Shown here piece after piece: positions 22,577 through 33,345 of a stretch of 64,000 nt of DNA. The notes under the pieces were generated by a model. It was not told the origin of the DNA and ran no database searches. It saw nothing but the letters and a program-made list of their open reading frames with translations. Position 1 is the stretch's first letter, and each line of letters begins with the position of its first letter. The DNA is from Acanthosepion pharaonis (taxonomy: Eukaryota; Mollusca; Cephalopoda; Sepiida; Sepiidae), in assembly GCA_903632075.3 (NCBI GenBank), contig CAHIKZ030000247.1, positions 1,800,501-1,864,500 on the forward strand. Reading direction: 5' to 3'. A program made the position numbers and the translations under genes.

Positions 22577-24025
22577 AAGTTCTAGAAATATTGCAAAAAT
22601 GAAATTTTGGCAGTTTAATAAATAATACAAATTGGAGAGACTTCTAAACAATAAAATGATATAAAAAAAAAATAATGATGCATTCTTGAAGACATTACTG
22701 ATTGATTCTAGAGCATGTACTCAAAGATGTGATAGAACTCAATATTGCTCACACACACTTTATTGAATTTAACTGACAAGCTTTGTTTAATCTTTACTTT
22801 TTTTCCGTTTAGTGTATAAGTAGTGATACTGATATGAACTTATACCCCAACTAGAAAAATATAAAAAATGAATATACAGACTTTGTCAATCAAATTCAGT
22901 AATAAACATTTAAATGAATTTTAATAGATTTTTGTTAAACATCCCAGTACTTACTATTCCAATATATAGAGCCTGTCCTAATCACTTCTCAGTTTGTGGT
23001 CTCTCTAAATGAAGCATTATGACCGCCAACCTCTCACTTCTTTCTTTTAAAGAAAAAAATTCACTTTAGAAAAATGTACAATGTCTTAATATGTTCAGAA
23101 GTGATAACTTTGATTACCTCCACTGAATATGCTTTATAAGAATTTGATTTAAAACAAAATATTCCACTTAATTTAAACATTATTTCTTTTTGTTTCTGGC
23201 CTTTCTGTTATGTATCTCATTTATGAAATGAAATATGAATGATAATCATTAATCCAAATCACAGATCAACACTCATCACATTGATCCCATTTATTGATGC
23301 ACAACAGTTAAGGATTATTTAGTTTACCAGTTGGCATTAATAAGGATCTACTAAGCAATACTTCTATTTGGTGCATTGTGAGGTTAATCTTTTAGTTTTT
23401 TTTTACAATCCAAACATGTTGATCCATGAATATGTTTACTTTCTTTCTGCCTCTTTTGAAGCTTTTACCTTTCAAGTAGACCAATTATTGTTCATTCTTT
23501 CTCCTTTGTATATTTGTTGTTAACACAATATGTTTGTTGATCCATTCTTCAACCTTTGACAAGTATACTCTGTAAAAATAATGCAACTTTAAGAAAGAAA
23601 TAGGAAAAGTAGTAAGGTCTCTTGGTTTCTTTTCCTCACTGAACACACTTCAAAATGGCTGAAGATTTACACGAGGAAAATGTTGTACTAACAACAAATA
23701 TACAAAAGGAACATTCAATTATCTTAACAATATTGGGCATGCTAATGACTCTTCTCAAAGATAAATTTACAATCAAGTAACCTAATTAATACTTCATTAT
23801 TATTGCAATTATTCATGTTGGCATACGATTGGCAGTTCACAGTAATGTCCATTTTTTGATCTTTCCAAAGGTAAAATTAAAGACAGGTGATTTTGCTGGC
23901 TAATCTGTATTCCAAAGGTGCATAATGGTTCCCCTTGGTGTAAAATATTTCTGCACTAGAATTTTCCCTTTGGTTGACTGACCCTTACACACAAATAAAT
24001 ATGGTTATATATTGCATGTGCTCTA

Positions 24026-24035
<10 letters not shown>
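22073..24035. other. No gene seen; TA array inside
   Basis: Intergenic AT-rich DNA. It contains a (TA)n run at 22529-22574 that splits two stretches rich in AAGTCAAATG/AAAGACAAAA-type sequence. No coding similarity was detected. Confidence 0.6.
22529..22574. repeat. (TA)n microsatellite
   Basis: A pure TA run of about 46 bases. Confidence 0.96.

Positions 24036-24072
<37 letters not shown>
24036..24072. repeat. (TA)n microsatellite
   Basis: A TA run preceded by ACACACACAC. It directly abuts the hAT terminal sequence at 24073. Confidence 0.95.
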
Positions 24073-24075
<3 letters not shown>

Positions 24076-24629
24076 CCAGCTCTAGGGTTGCTGGCATCCT
24101 GGGCAAGCTGAACCTCAGCACCTGTACAAGTATAATTTTTTTTTTTAATTTTCACAAGACAAAAAGAATGAAAATGTAGAATAACAAGTTTATTACAACG
24201 TACAACTTAATACAAACTAAAGAAAACATTCATTATCCTATCTAAAACATTTTTTGTAGTCTTCAGTATAGAAAATCTTTTCATGGCAATTTCTACATTT
24301 ATCTTCTTTATAAGATCAATTTTTATTGCAAAAGAATTTAATCTGTCTGGAGTCATGGATGACCACAAGTATGTTTTTATAAGCTTTAGTTTACTAAAGC
24401 TTTTCTCTCCAGTGGCCACAGTAATGGCTATAGTAAGCATTATTCTCAATACAACAAAAAGATTTGGTATGACATCTTGTAACTTATTAGTGTTTATGAA
24501 CCTAACAACTTCTATTACATCTTTAGGAAATAATTCTTTTGCAATATTCAGTTCAGTCAAGACAGCACACTTTTGCTTGAAAGATCCCAAACACATGACA
24601 TGGCAGCAGTTGCCAGTACTTTGAGTTGG

Positions 24630-24630
<1 letters not shown>
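24073..24630 (-). pseudogene. hAT transposase C-terminal domain remnant (ZMYM1-like)
   Basis: On the - strand, 24207-24596 is open for 129 residues and includes LFVVLRIMLTIAITVATGEK, SFSKLKLIKTYL and RLNSFAIKIDL. This is the dimerisation region typical of hAT transposases and the ZMYM1-like proteins derived from them (family pattern SxERSFSxLKxIKtylRstM..eRLs.la). Beyond the stop, 24073-24108 reads GGGCCAGCTCTAGGGTTGCT. This resembles the CAGGGCCGGC-type terminal repeat of such elements, so the 3' end of the transposon is probably present. The zinc finger and catalytic parts are absent, cut off by the TA array at 24631. It is a 5'-truncated relic and unlikely to make a working protein. Confidence 0.82.

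Positions 24631-24670
<40 letters not shown>
24631..24670. repeat. (TA)n microsatellite
   Basis: A pure TA run forming the right-hand border of the hAT relic. Confidence 0.96.
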
Positions 24671-24673
<3 letters not shown>

Positions 24674-25459
24674 GCATACATGCACACACTATATGTGAAG
24701 CTTTCTAAATTAAAATATTCAAGAAATGGATTTTTATTTTTGTAGTTAGCAAAAAACAAAAAAAAAAAATTCTCTACCCACAATCTTGAATTTAAAAATA
24801 AAAGTATTTGATTTTGTTATAAGCAATGGCTTCACCTTCAGCTTTGGTCACTTCTGTAGTTTTGCAGAAGTTCTCATCATCCTGAATTTAAATTCTTTCT
24901 GGACAAATCTTAGAATCTTCTAGCATTCAAGTATCAAAATTACACACAACCAGGAATCACAACCAACAAGGAATTGCCAATAACTTAAGTCCAGATTCCT
25001 TTCATTCTTTCATAGTTTGAATTATTTCAACACTCACTAATTTTAATGGCTAATTATTTTTTAATAGCTATAAATAAAAATAAAGAAATCTAGTAACAAA
25101 AAAGGGAAAACCTTTTTAAGTGTCACTTTAATAATACCAATGTCTCTCTTTATTTAAAATTGCTTATAACTAAACTCTTTCAATTATAATGCATAACTGA
25201 ATTTAGAAAAATTCAAATGAAATTGGTCCATTTTTTTAAATAAAATTTTAATTAAAATGGTATATTTTTAAAGAAAGAAAAGATTAAATTTGTAAATTGT
25301 TTTGGTATATTAATCGTGGTGATCTTTACCATAATCTTACAATATCTACATATACTTTCTAGTATAGCTGAAGTGACAAAGGATAAAACCAAAGACTTTA
25401 GGGCTTTATCACAAGTACTGATATGTTTAATCTCCTTTGAAAACAAATTTAATTATGAT

Positions 25460-25460
<1 letters not shown>
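24671..25460. other. No gene seen
   Basis: AT-rich intergenic sequence, with no coding similarity or clear repeat boundary. Confidence 0.6.
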
Positions 25461-25524
<64 letters not shown>

Positions 25525-25544
25525 TATATATATACACACACACA
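25461..25544. repeat. (GT)n(TA)n(CA)n microsatellite
   Basis: GT passes into a long TA run and ends in CACACACACACA, so the array is nearly self-complementary. Confidence 0.95.
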
Positions 25545-25554
25545 ATCTAATACA

Positions 25555-25694
25555 GTTGAATATTTATCAAAAGCCAACTTAGTTTCGTAATTTTTTTCAA
25601 TCACTCATTGGGACACTTGACAAAAATTCTTGTTGAGAATTCCAATAAGTGATTGAAAAATTGTAAAACTTAGTCGGTCTTCAATAAGAATATT
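25555..25694. mobile_element. Foldback element beside a TA array
   Basis: Left arm about 25555-25614 and right arm 25636-25694 pair. They share GAATATTTAT at the ends and CAATCACT near the centre (TTCAATCACTCATTGG against CCAATAAGTGATTGAA). The loop is about 20 bases. The element sits just right of the array at 25461-25544, the same arrangement as at 5046. No ORF. Confidence 0.8.
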
Positions 25695-25758
25695 TATATA
25701 GTTATATTTAAGGATAATTATAGAACTAGTCAATTTTTTTTTGTGTGTGTGAAATGTC

Positions 25759-25761
<3 letters not shown>

Positions 25762-25799
<38 letters not shown>
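25762..25799. repeat. (TC)n microsatellite
   Basis: A pure CT dinucleotide run of about 38 bases. Confidence 0.97.
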
Positions 25800-25802
<3 letters not shown>

Positions 25803-25887
25803 GATGATACAGAGGCCCAATTTCAAAGAACATTTTGAGGAGCTTTGATGTCATGGAGGCAGGTGTTTGACATGCAAATTTCCAACT

Positions 25888-25921
<34 letters not shown>

Positions 25922-28900
25922 GTTTTCAAGAATTTATTCCAATATTATTATTATTATTATTATTAATCTAATAAATAATTTTGACACAATCAAATGAAGC
26001 TTATTTACAATGGATATGATTTATCAAGAATGGTTACAAAGGCATTTGAAATGAAAAAGCCAATCTTTGTGAACTTTATAATTGACCTATAAATCCCAGC
26101 AATAATTTTATGTAATATTTCATTTCAACTGATTCTACAAAAACCATTCTAGATTCTCAGTAGTTGTTGCTGTTTGTTTTTTTTTTTTTTTTTTCCATGC
26201 ATTTATCAATGGGGAGGGGGGATAAAGCAACATTTTAAAATTACCAAAAGAAAATTTCCACGTTCACCTCTTTTTTCTTTTTTTTTTTTTTTTTTTTTTT
26301 GTTAGAAATTGTTGGGAAAAATGTTGAATTTCCTAAGCATTCTCTTATTAAAAAAAAGAATTACACACAGAGACACACACACACACACACACAATTACAG
26401 TTCTTTTAAATTTGTTTTAGAATTTATTTTTGTTCTTACCTGTTCTGTTCAAATGCAACTTGTCTCAAATCTCTTTCTCTATCCATCTCCAAATTCAACC
26501 CAACCTCCTTGCTTACTTTCTATAAACATGAAACAATGATTTGACATTGGACACTTATCAAATTTAATGAAAGCTTTGTCCAACTAAAAAATAATTTTAT
26601 CTAAATTTATATATTTTCCCTCTCTCTCTCCCTCTCCATATAAAAGTTAAAAAATCCAATGTAAAGGGTGAGTTTTTGATATCTTAACAGTTAATTTTAG
26701 ACAAGATTCAAAGAATATAAGTGAAACTTTGCTCCAATCGGTAATTGATAAAAACAAATGAAGTTTTTTCTTCTTTTTAAAAAAAAAAAAACAAAACATT
26801 ATAGCTTTCTTTTAAATTATTTTCAAAATATTTTTTCATAAAAATATTAAAGCCAAATTAGAATTTCTTCTATCTACAAAATTGTTCAATTTCAAAATCA
26901 TATTTCATTTCTCTGTAACCTTTCAGTTTTTCATAATCTCTCTTTTCAATGCAGAGCTTGAAACACACATTTTATTTTGTGTACTTGCACAAATTTCTGT
27001 CACATTCCGGTTAAAGAAAAAATACAAAAGCAAGATGTTCAATTTTATTTACAATAAACATCCAACCTCACATAAATGAATTTCAGGGAAAAAAAGCAAA
27101 ACTGTTTTTTTTTTTTTTTTTTTTTCCCAAGGCTTCAACAAATCTTATAAAAGTGTTACTACTCCTCCCTCCCACCCTAAATTCAAACTGGAGGCACTTC
27201 TCACCCTGCCGAGAATGTAGCCTGAGCTTCTTTGTAATTTAGTAAAACTTTCTGTAAATATCTGCTTCAAAAATCCAGACTGCCATTTTTCTTCCTGTCC
27301 AAAATTCTGCTTTTTATAAATAATTTTTTTTTTTTTTTTTTTTTGTAAAGGCACTTTTCAGTTTGTTTTTTTTTTTTTTTTTTTGTTTTTCTTCAAGAAT
27401 TTTTTATAAAAAAAAGATAAATAAATGTTCAAAAACTGTTACAAGAAAAATGGACAAGAAAAAAAGTTCTGTAAATTAAAATATATATTCATAGGGCCTT
27501 TGGCATATTAAAACCTATGTGGGTCATGTAGTGCCAAGTATCACATTTTTTTTTATTTTGACAAGTATTGTATAATGAAGAAGACTGACTGTCATCTCTT
27601 AGGAACCTTCATATTCATGCGGGTCTATAGAGGTATCTTTTCTCGCCCATAGCGTGTTATCTCCCTTTGTTTTCTACTTTCTGATTTCTTTTTTTTTTTT
27701 AATTAACTTCCTCATCTTTGTCATTTCCTTTAACTTGTTGAATGCAAGAACTCTCTGTAGAAATTTAACAGTTAAATTAATAGGAACCATTTTAATAGTC
27801 CTCTCTTCCCAGTTACATCAAAAAATAAGAAAAATGAATTTCCTCAAATTAAGTTAAATCCTATAATAATTTATAGATAAAAGCAGTAAGATTTTCTTGT
27901 TATAAGATTGCTGATACTGGTTTATTGTACTTTAAAATCTTCACTATTTCTAGAATGGTGTGAACAATTTTAATTTCTGCAGAAATATCAGATTTTATTT
28001 GAACTTCTGTTATTCTCCTTCAAATTTCATGTGAGCCTCACTGTCCACTTCAATACCAGACCTCAACAACTTACTCCATCCCGTGTCCACCTCTGTAAAC
28101 CAACAGTGACTTAGTGATTTAAACAGCAAACTACCATATTGGTGAGGTTACTTTTAATTTCAAACCACTTTGATATAACCCTTACATATTAGCAGTTAAT
28201 ATTTCTAAAAATGACAATCTTCACATCCTATAAATAGTGACTGCATTTTTTTTTATACTGGACTTGAATGCTGTTCATCTTCTAAGGCTATATAGGGTCC
28301 TTTAAATAAGTGGCTTGGGTTTGAGCCAAGGATCTGCATAATCTAAAGTTCACATTGTTAACAACTTGTGGGATACATTACGGATCACACCTTTCTCTTT
28401 TTTTGGCAGAAAGTTATATTTGCTGAAAGCAGCACTGCTAATGTTTAAAGTAATATAGATGTCAAATTCAGAAGGATTTGGCAAAGTTATGAGCAACATC
28501 CTTCTCTTTAGTTTTTTCTCTCTTTGTTTTCTAAATAAAGATTTATATTACACTTCTGTGATTATCTTTTTAAATTTATTTCTGAGCAAATCTAGAAAAT
28601 TTTGTGATAGGTTATGGATATCACCCTCGAATATTTTTCTTATTTAAAGTAACTGTAGATAATGTTTGTCCATAACGAACACCTGTTTCACCCCAGAAAG
28701 CTCACTAGAGGAGGGGGGGGGTTAAAAATCAGATTTTTAAGTTATACAAAAAGATAAATCACGTCTGCCTTCATAGTTGCCACTTTTTTTCTTTTTGTCT
28801 GTCTCTTGCTTGCTTGCTCGCTCGCTCACTTTCTCTCCATCATTTGTGGTCAACTAATTTTTCCCTATATTTGTGTGGAAAGTATCAAGAAAATTTATAA

Positions 28901-29117
28901 AAGTGCTGTTTTGGTCCTCAACATAAAAAAAGGTCTCTGTCCATGACTTTCAAAATTTCAAGAAATATTCTTTATCTTTAGATTAATATCTGATACACTC
29001 TGGTTTGGTAAAGATTGTCCTCAACCCAATCAATATTGAAGGAGAACCCAAGAAAGATATAATCCTTACTCTGCAGTTTTTTTTTTTTTTGTTTTTTTTG
29101 TTTTTTTTTCTCACTCT

Positions 29118-29119
<2 letters not shown>
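25800..29119. other. No gene seen; homopolymer-T rich
   Basis: About 3.3 kb without coding similarity. It is marked by repeated T runs of 15-25 bases (near 25891, 26177, 26276, 27105, 27326 and 27367), which resemble reversed poly(A) tails of retroposons on the - strand. No SINE heads were recognised next to them. There is also a short (AC)n near 26373. Confidence 0.55.

Positions 29120-29162
<43 letters not shown>
29120..29162. repeat. (TC)n microsatellite
   Basis: A CT run of about 43 bases after a T-rich tract. Confidence 0.97.
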
Positions 29163-29165
<3 letters not shown>

Positions 29166-30005
29166 TCAAATTTAATGAAAGAGCTCAGATCTGATGTCAC
29201 TATATTCTCGCCCATCCCCAAGGGACCTTAACTTCAACATTTGAAACACTCATCGCTAAAAAAAAAAGAAAAAAATAAGTCATAATGCACAAGCATTAAG
29301 AGAAAAAAAAGTGGGGGGGACTTCTACACAAAGAATTATTTTTTCAAGAACCCCCCTCCTCCACCTCCAATTGACATTTTTCATTTATATTGTTTTCAAA
29401 ACCTTTTTTTTTTTTTTTTAAGACTTAATCTAAATAAATTACCCAAATATTTTCGATACCAGCTGTTTTGTTTTCTTGTGTTTGAATGAAAGAAGTTAAT
29501 ACCTCTTTTTATGTAAAAACAACCAACCTTCTTTACTCTCCAGATACAATAAAACACTTACCGAAAGTCTTTGAGCTCCCAGTCCAGCAAGATCACTATA
29601 CAATTGCAGATTTGACAAATATACTTGGTTTATTCATTAAGTTTTGCTTTAGTCCCTGACATTCCTTAAATACTGGCCAGGTCTGGTAAGAACCTGTAAT
29701 CATAAACATTTAATAGAATAAATGATTATTCTTCAGCTTGTAGCACATGTAAAAATATTCTAATAAGAATGAACAAAGAAGCTCCTCTCCCAACTACATT
29801 CTGCCCAAATAATTATTTGCTACTTAATCCAAACTTTGCTTTTGATCATTTTAATTGATTGTCATTATTTTTAAAAAATAGAGTTAATTACCTTTCACTG
29901 ACAATATAGTTTCTTTAACAAGTAGATTTTAAAAATCAATCTCTTTTCTATTTGGCTATAAAGATAAGTTTCATTGGACTTCCTGCCTTATTTTATTTCA
30001 ATGTA

Positions 30006-30250
30006 TGTTTTGGTCTAATGGATACTGGCTCGGAATGAGAAGTCAGAGAGCAAAGTTCAAATCCAAGACTGGTTTGTTACATTCACTTGTGGGTTGAATA
30101 GCAGGATAGCCTTAGTTGGCAACCAGGCTACTACAGAAAGAAATAGCAATATTCTGCAGGAAAATCTTCTGTCTAGTCAGTCATGAATTGAAAGAGACAA
30201 TGATTGCCCAAGCGTGTATCACGTATGACACTTAACTGACTGGGAAAGAC
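30006..30250 (+). repeat. tRNA-derived SINE, near full length
   Basis: The head has TGGTCTAATGGATACTGGC (box A) and AAGTTCAAATCCAAGAC (box B). The body has TTACATTCACTT, GGGTTGAATAGCAGGATAGC, TTGGCAACCAGGCTACTACA and GCCCAAGCGTGTATCACGTA. The same motifs in the same order occur at 38368-38640, so this defines one SINE family. Confidence 0.8.
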
Positions 30251-30344
30251 CACAAATGTTTGGAATTGAAAATTCCTAGCCTCTTGACTAAAACCGTGGC
30301 TTGTCAGTAGAGACATTAATGTGTAATAACACCAAGTTTCTTTC

Positions 30345-30510
30345 TCTAATTGTCATGTTCTTTCAGGATGTGAGCAATTATGGCTCTCCATAACTTCCTG
30401 TCTTTTATTGTTCTAAGTAACTTTTGACCCTTTACAATCCTTCTTTGTTCTTGTTTTGCTATTCATTCACCCAAACTCATTAAGTAGGTTACTCACCGCC
30501 CCCCCACCTC
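30345..30510. repeat. Dispersed repeat, copy 4
   Basis: TCATGTTCTTTCAGGATGTG, GGCTCTCCATAACTTCCTGTC and AACTCATTAAGTAGGTTACT align with the copies at 1420-1620 and 10915-11130. Confidence 0.5.
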
Positions 30511-31420
30511 CTCCTTCATTGGTTATTAAATACAATGAGTAAAGAACTTCTTAGAACCATTCACTTTTAAAATATTATTTTTACTGCTCTATAATTTCTC
30601 ATAAAACCTAAAAACAAAGTGCTTTATTTAAATTTACTGTAGACAAAACAGGACTTTTATTAGATGAAGCATTGTCAGCCATTATTGATTTTGACCAGTA
30701 TTTACTTTCATTTTGATTTTTACGGTGGAAGTAAATACTAGTCAGAATTAGTAATAATAGGTTGTTTCTAATGCATTAAAACATAATTTCTCTATCTATT
30801 GGTTTAAAATAATACTGTCAACCTACAAACTAGTGGAATAATGACCATTTCATTTACTGACCAACTTGTGCATTTTCCTTGTTAATATCGATTTGTTTCA
30901 AACTTGACTGAATGATTAACCTGAAAATATTTTTACTTCACTGTTTTAAAAAAGATTCTTACATTGGCAATTTTTAAAAAATGCCTGATCACAATAATTT
31001 CACAATAATGACATGATATTTACCTGAACAGAAAAAGTTTCGAGAAAAAATTAGAAATCATTATCACATTAATAGCTTAACGAAATCAAAATTATGCTAG
31101 TGCAGTTTTTCTTCCTCACAGATATCAAGATTTTATTATTATTGGCTAAAGAGGATTTATGCTATTGATGTCAAAACTTGCTTTCGGTTTGATATACCGT
31201 GGAAATTCTAGAAATAATTAAAGTGTTTTTGAGATGTGACAATATTAGACTTATACTGAAACACTTATTTTCAAATGTGTATCTTATATATAAAGAAAAA
31301 ACAGCTTACATACATCAAAACTCCATTTTACACTCCATAATTTAGTGCCAATTTGGATAGAACTTGATTGGTCGCTTAAATTAAAATAAATTTTGATTTA
31401 TTTCTTATATAATTATATAT

Positions 31421-31770
31421 GCAGCCACATCATGTTGAAATGCCAATTCCTATACAATCACTGAAGTTAGTCAATGTTGATCTTGGTCAGTACCGAGAAG
31501 GTGATGTGTAAGCTTGGATGTGCAGGTGGTGTAATGGACAATGGCTTGGAATTGTTAACTGGAGAGCCAAGTTCAAATTTGCATTGGGTTTGTTATATTC
31601 ACTTATGTGCAAATACCCTTCTCCTCTCTGCTATGGGTTAATTAGTAAGATTTGTATCACTTAACTATTATCCCCCCCCCAAAATTCTTACAATTTAAAA
31701 ACATTTCCTGGCTTCAAATAATCTACAACAGGTTGATAAGCCGCAGAAAACGAATCCATCAATCAGTCAA
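31421..31770 (+). repeat. 5S rRNA-tRNA composite SINE, copy 1
   Basis: It begins with a 5S-like segment (CCACATCATGTTGAAATGCC, then ATCACTGAAGTTAGTCAATG and GGTCAGTACCGAG) that lacks the part between about 5S position 75 and the 3' end. It is followed by a tRNA-like head GGTGGTGTAATGGACAATGG with box B AAGTTCAAATTTG. Then come ATTCACTTATGTGCAAATACC, CTATGGGTTAATTAGTAAG and a tail with TTGATAAGCCGCAGAAAACG. The tail is shared with the copies at 32647 and 33210. Confidence 0.8.
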
Positions 31771-31874
31771 TTATAAAGATATATATATTTTATAAAAAAT
31801 ACTTGAGATATTGAACCCTAATTTATTACATCCAGCTTTTTTTTTCTTTGACAGTGATAGACCTTATTGATTGA

Positions 31875-32646
31875 TTATAACAGTGATATTGTAGCAAAGG
31901 AACAGTTTTGTTTATTCAAAATATAAAAATGAATTTGACATGAGTAAAGACAAAAGGAAAACTTAGCTGACATATTTTGTCCTCTGAGGGAGTTTATCAA
32001 GGCAAATGTAAAGATTTTATTTTGTGACAAGTACTTATAGACAACAACAAAAATGTTAGTGGTTTTGCAAAAATTTTTGGTATAAGGGTGCTCATGAATA
32101 TTCATGAGGTTACTGGAAAAGTCAGGCAAATCAATGGACGTGAGGTGATACCATTCAATGCCTAATAAACAAGAGTAGGAGATACACAGCAACACACACA
32201 CACGTGTGTGTATGTAAATTAACATCATGCTTAAATTTAAAAATGATTTTCTGGCTCCATAACACATCAGTCATTAGCACATATTTTCTTTTGTATAAGC
32301 AAATACATAGCTAATAATTATATATAGATTAAAGAAATCGATGAATTTCAATTTATATTTTCTATACATGTTTTAGAAGTTATTGCTGTTTATATTTTTA
32401 GACTTTCACACCATTCAGTCTTCCATTATTGTTTTTCACAGCTGCTCTTGTATCCATCTTGTACGTCTTTCTCATGATTAACACTGCGTTTACCATCATT
32501 TTTCTATTTCCATAATATTTAGAATAATTAAGATTAAGACATTAAATTCAAAGGCATGAAGATTAGTAAAAAATAAAAATCTTTAAATTCATCACAATAT
32601 TAATTTCTTTTAGAAATATTTACTACCTCTAACCCAGATAATTTGG
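31875..32646. other. No gene seen between SINE copies
   Basis: A 130-codon open frame on the - strand (31875-32267) has no family similarity and a composition typical of AT-rich noncoding DNA. A short CA/GT palindrome (ACACACACACGTGTGTGT) lies near 32194-32211. Confidence 0.6.
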
Positions 32647-33045
32647 GCTTATGGCCACACCATGTTGAAACACCAGTTACCACGTGATCACTGAAGTTAA
32701 GCAACATTGAGCCAGGTCAGTATCTAGATAAATGACCATTTGGGAATATCAGGTGCTGTAAGCTATGATGTGCAGGTATTGTAATGGATAATGGCTCAGA
32801 ATTGTTAATCAAAGAGCTGTTGAGTTAATTATATTCACTTATGTGCAAATACCCTTGGTAAAAGGTATGAACCCACCTCTTCTCCCCCCAGCTATGGGTT
32901 AATTAAAAAGTATCACTAAACATACAATTAATTGTATCACTAAACCATTATTATCTCAAAAAAAATTCTTACACTCTAAAAATATTTTTTGGCTTTAAAT
33001 AACTTGCAAAGGGTTAATAAACTGTAAAAAATGAATCAAATACTG
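32647..33045 (+). repeat. 5S rRNA-tRNA composite SINE, copy 2 (most complete)
   Basis: 32647-32765 follows 5S rRNA over its whole length: GGCTTATGGCCACACCATG at the start, TGATCACTGAAGTTAAGCAA (box A of the 5S internal promoter), GGTCAGTATCTAGAT, and GGGAATATCAGGTGCTGTAA at the end. It continues without a gap into a tRNA-like unit (GTATTGTAATGGATAATGGC), the AAATACCCTTGG motif, the CAGCTATGGGTTAATTA body and the tail ending near AAACTGTAAAAAATGAATCA. A fused 5S and tRNA head defines a composite SINE. It is not a working 5S gene. Confidence 0.85.
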
Positions 33046-33209
33046 ATTCGCTACACAGCCACGTCTTTTATATTTATTTACATTCTCTGGAATATAAAAT
33101 ATAGAAACTGCCGCAGTCACAAAGTGAGGGATCAGTTTATATACTGATTGTAATATAGAATTGATCCTCCACTTCATATCCACATTATTTCTTGTTTGTT
33201 TATCAAATT

Positions 33210-33345
33210 CCCTCTAGCTATGGGTTAATTAGTAAGACGTGTATCACTAAACCATTATTTCAAAAAAAAAATTCTTAAATATAAAAAAGATTTTCTGGCT
33301 TTAAATAATCTGCCAAGGGTTGATAAGCTGTAGAAAATGAATCAG
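33210..33345 (+). repeat. 5S-tRNA SINE, copy 3 (5'-truncated)
   Basis: It starts at CCCTCTAGCTATGGGTTAAT and holds only the 3' half of the element: GTGTATCACTAAACCATTAT, TTTCTGGCTTTAAATAATCT and TTGATAAGCTGTAGAAAATG. It lies 165 bases after copy 2 in the same orientation. Confidence 0.75.

Noticed and set aside
31875..32267. 130-codon open frame on the - strand
   Set aside because: No family resemblance, AT-driven composition, and it overlaps dispersed-repeat-like sequence. Likely chance.
32647..32765. A functional 5S rRNA gene
   Set aside because: Several substitutions and a direct fusion to a SINE body. A related copy is internally deleted. It is a SINE head.
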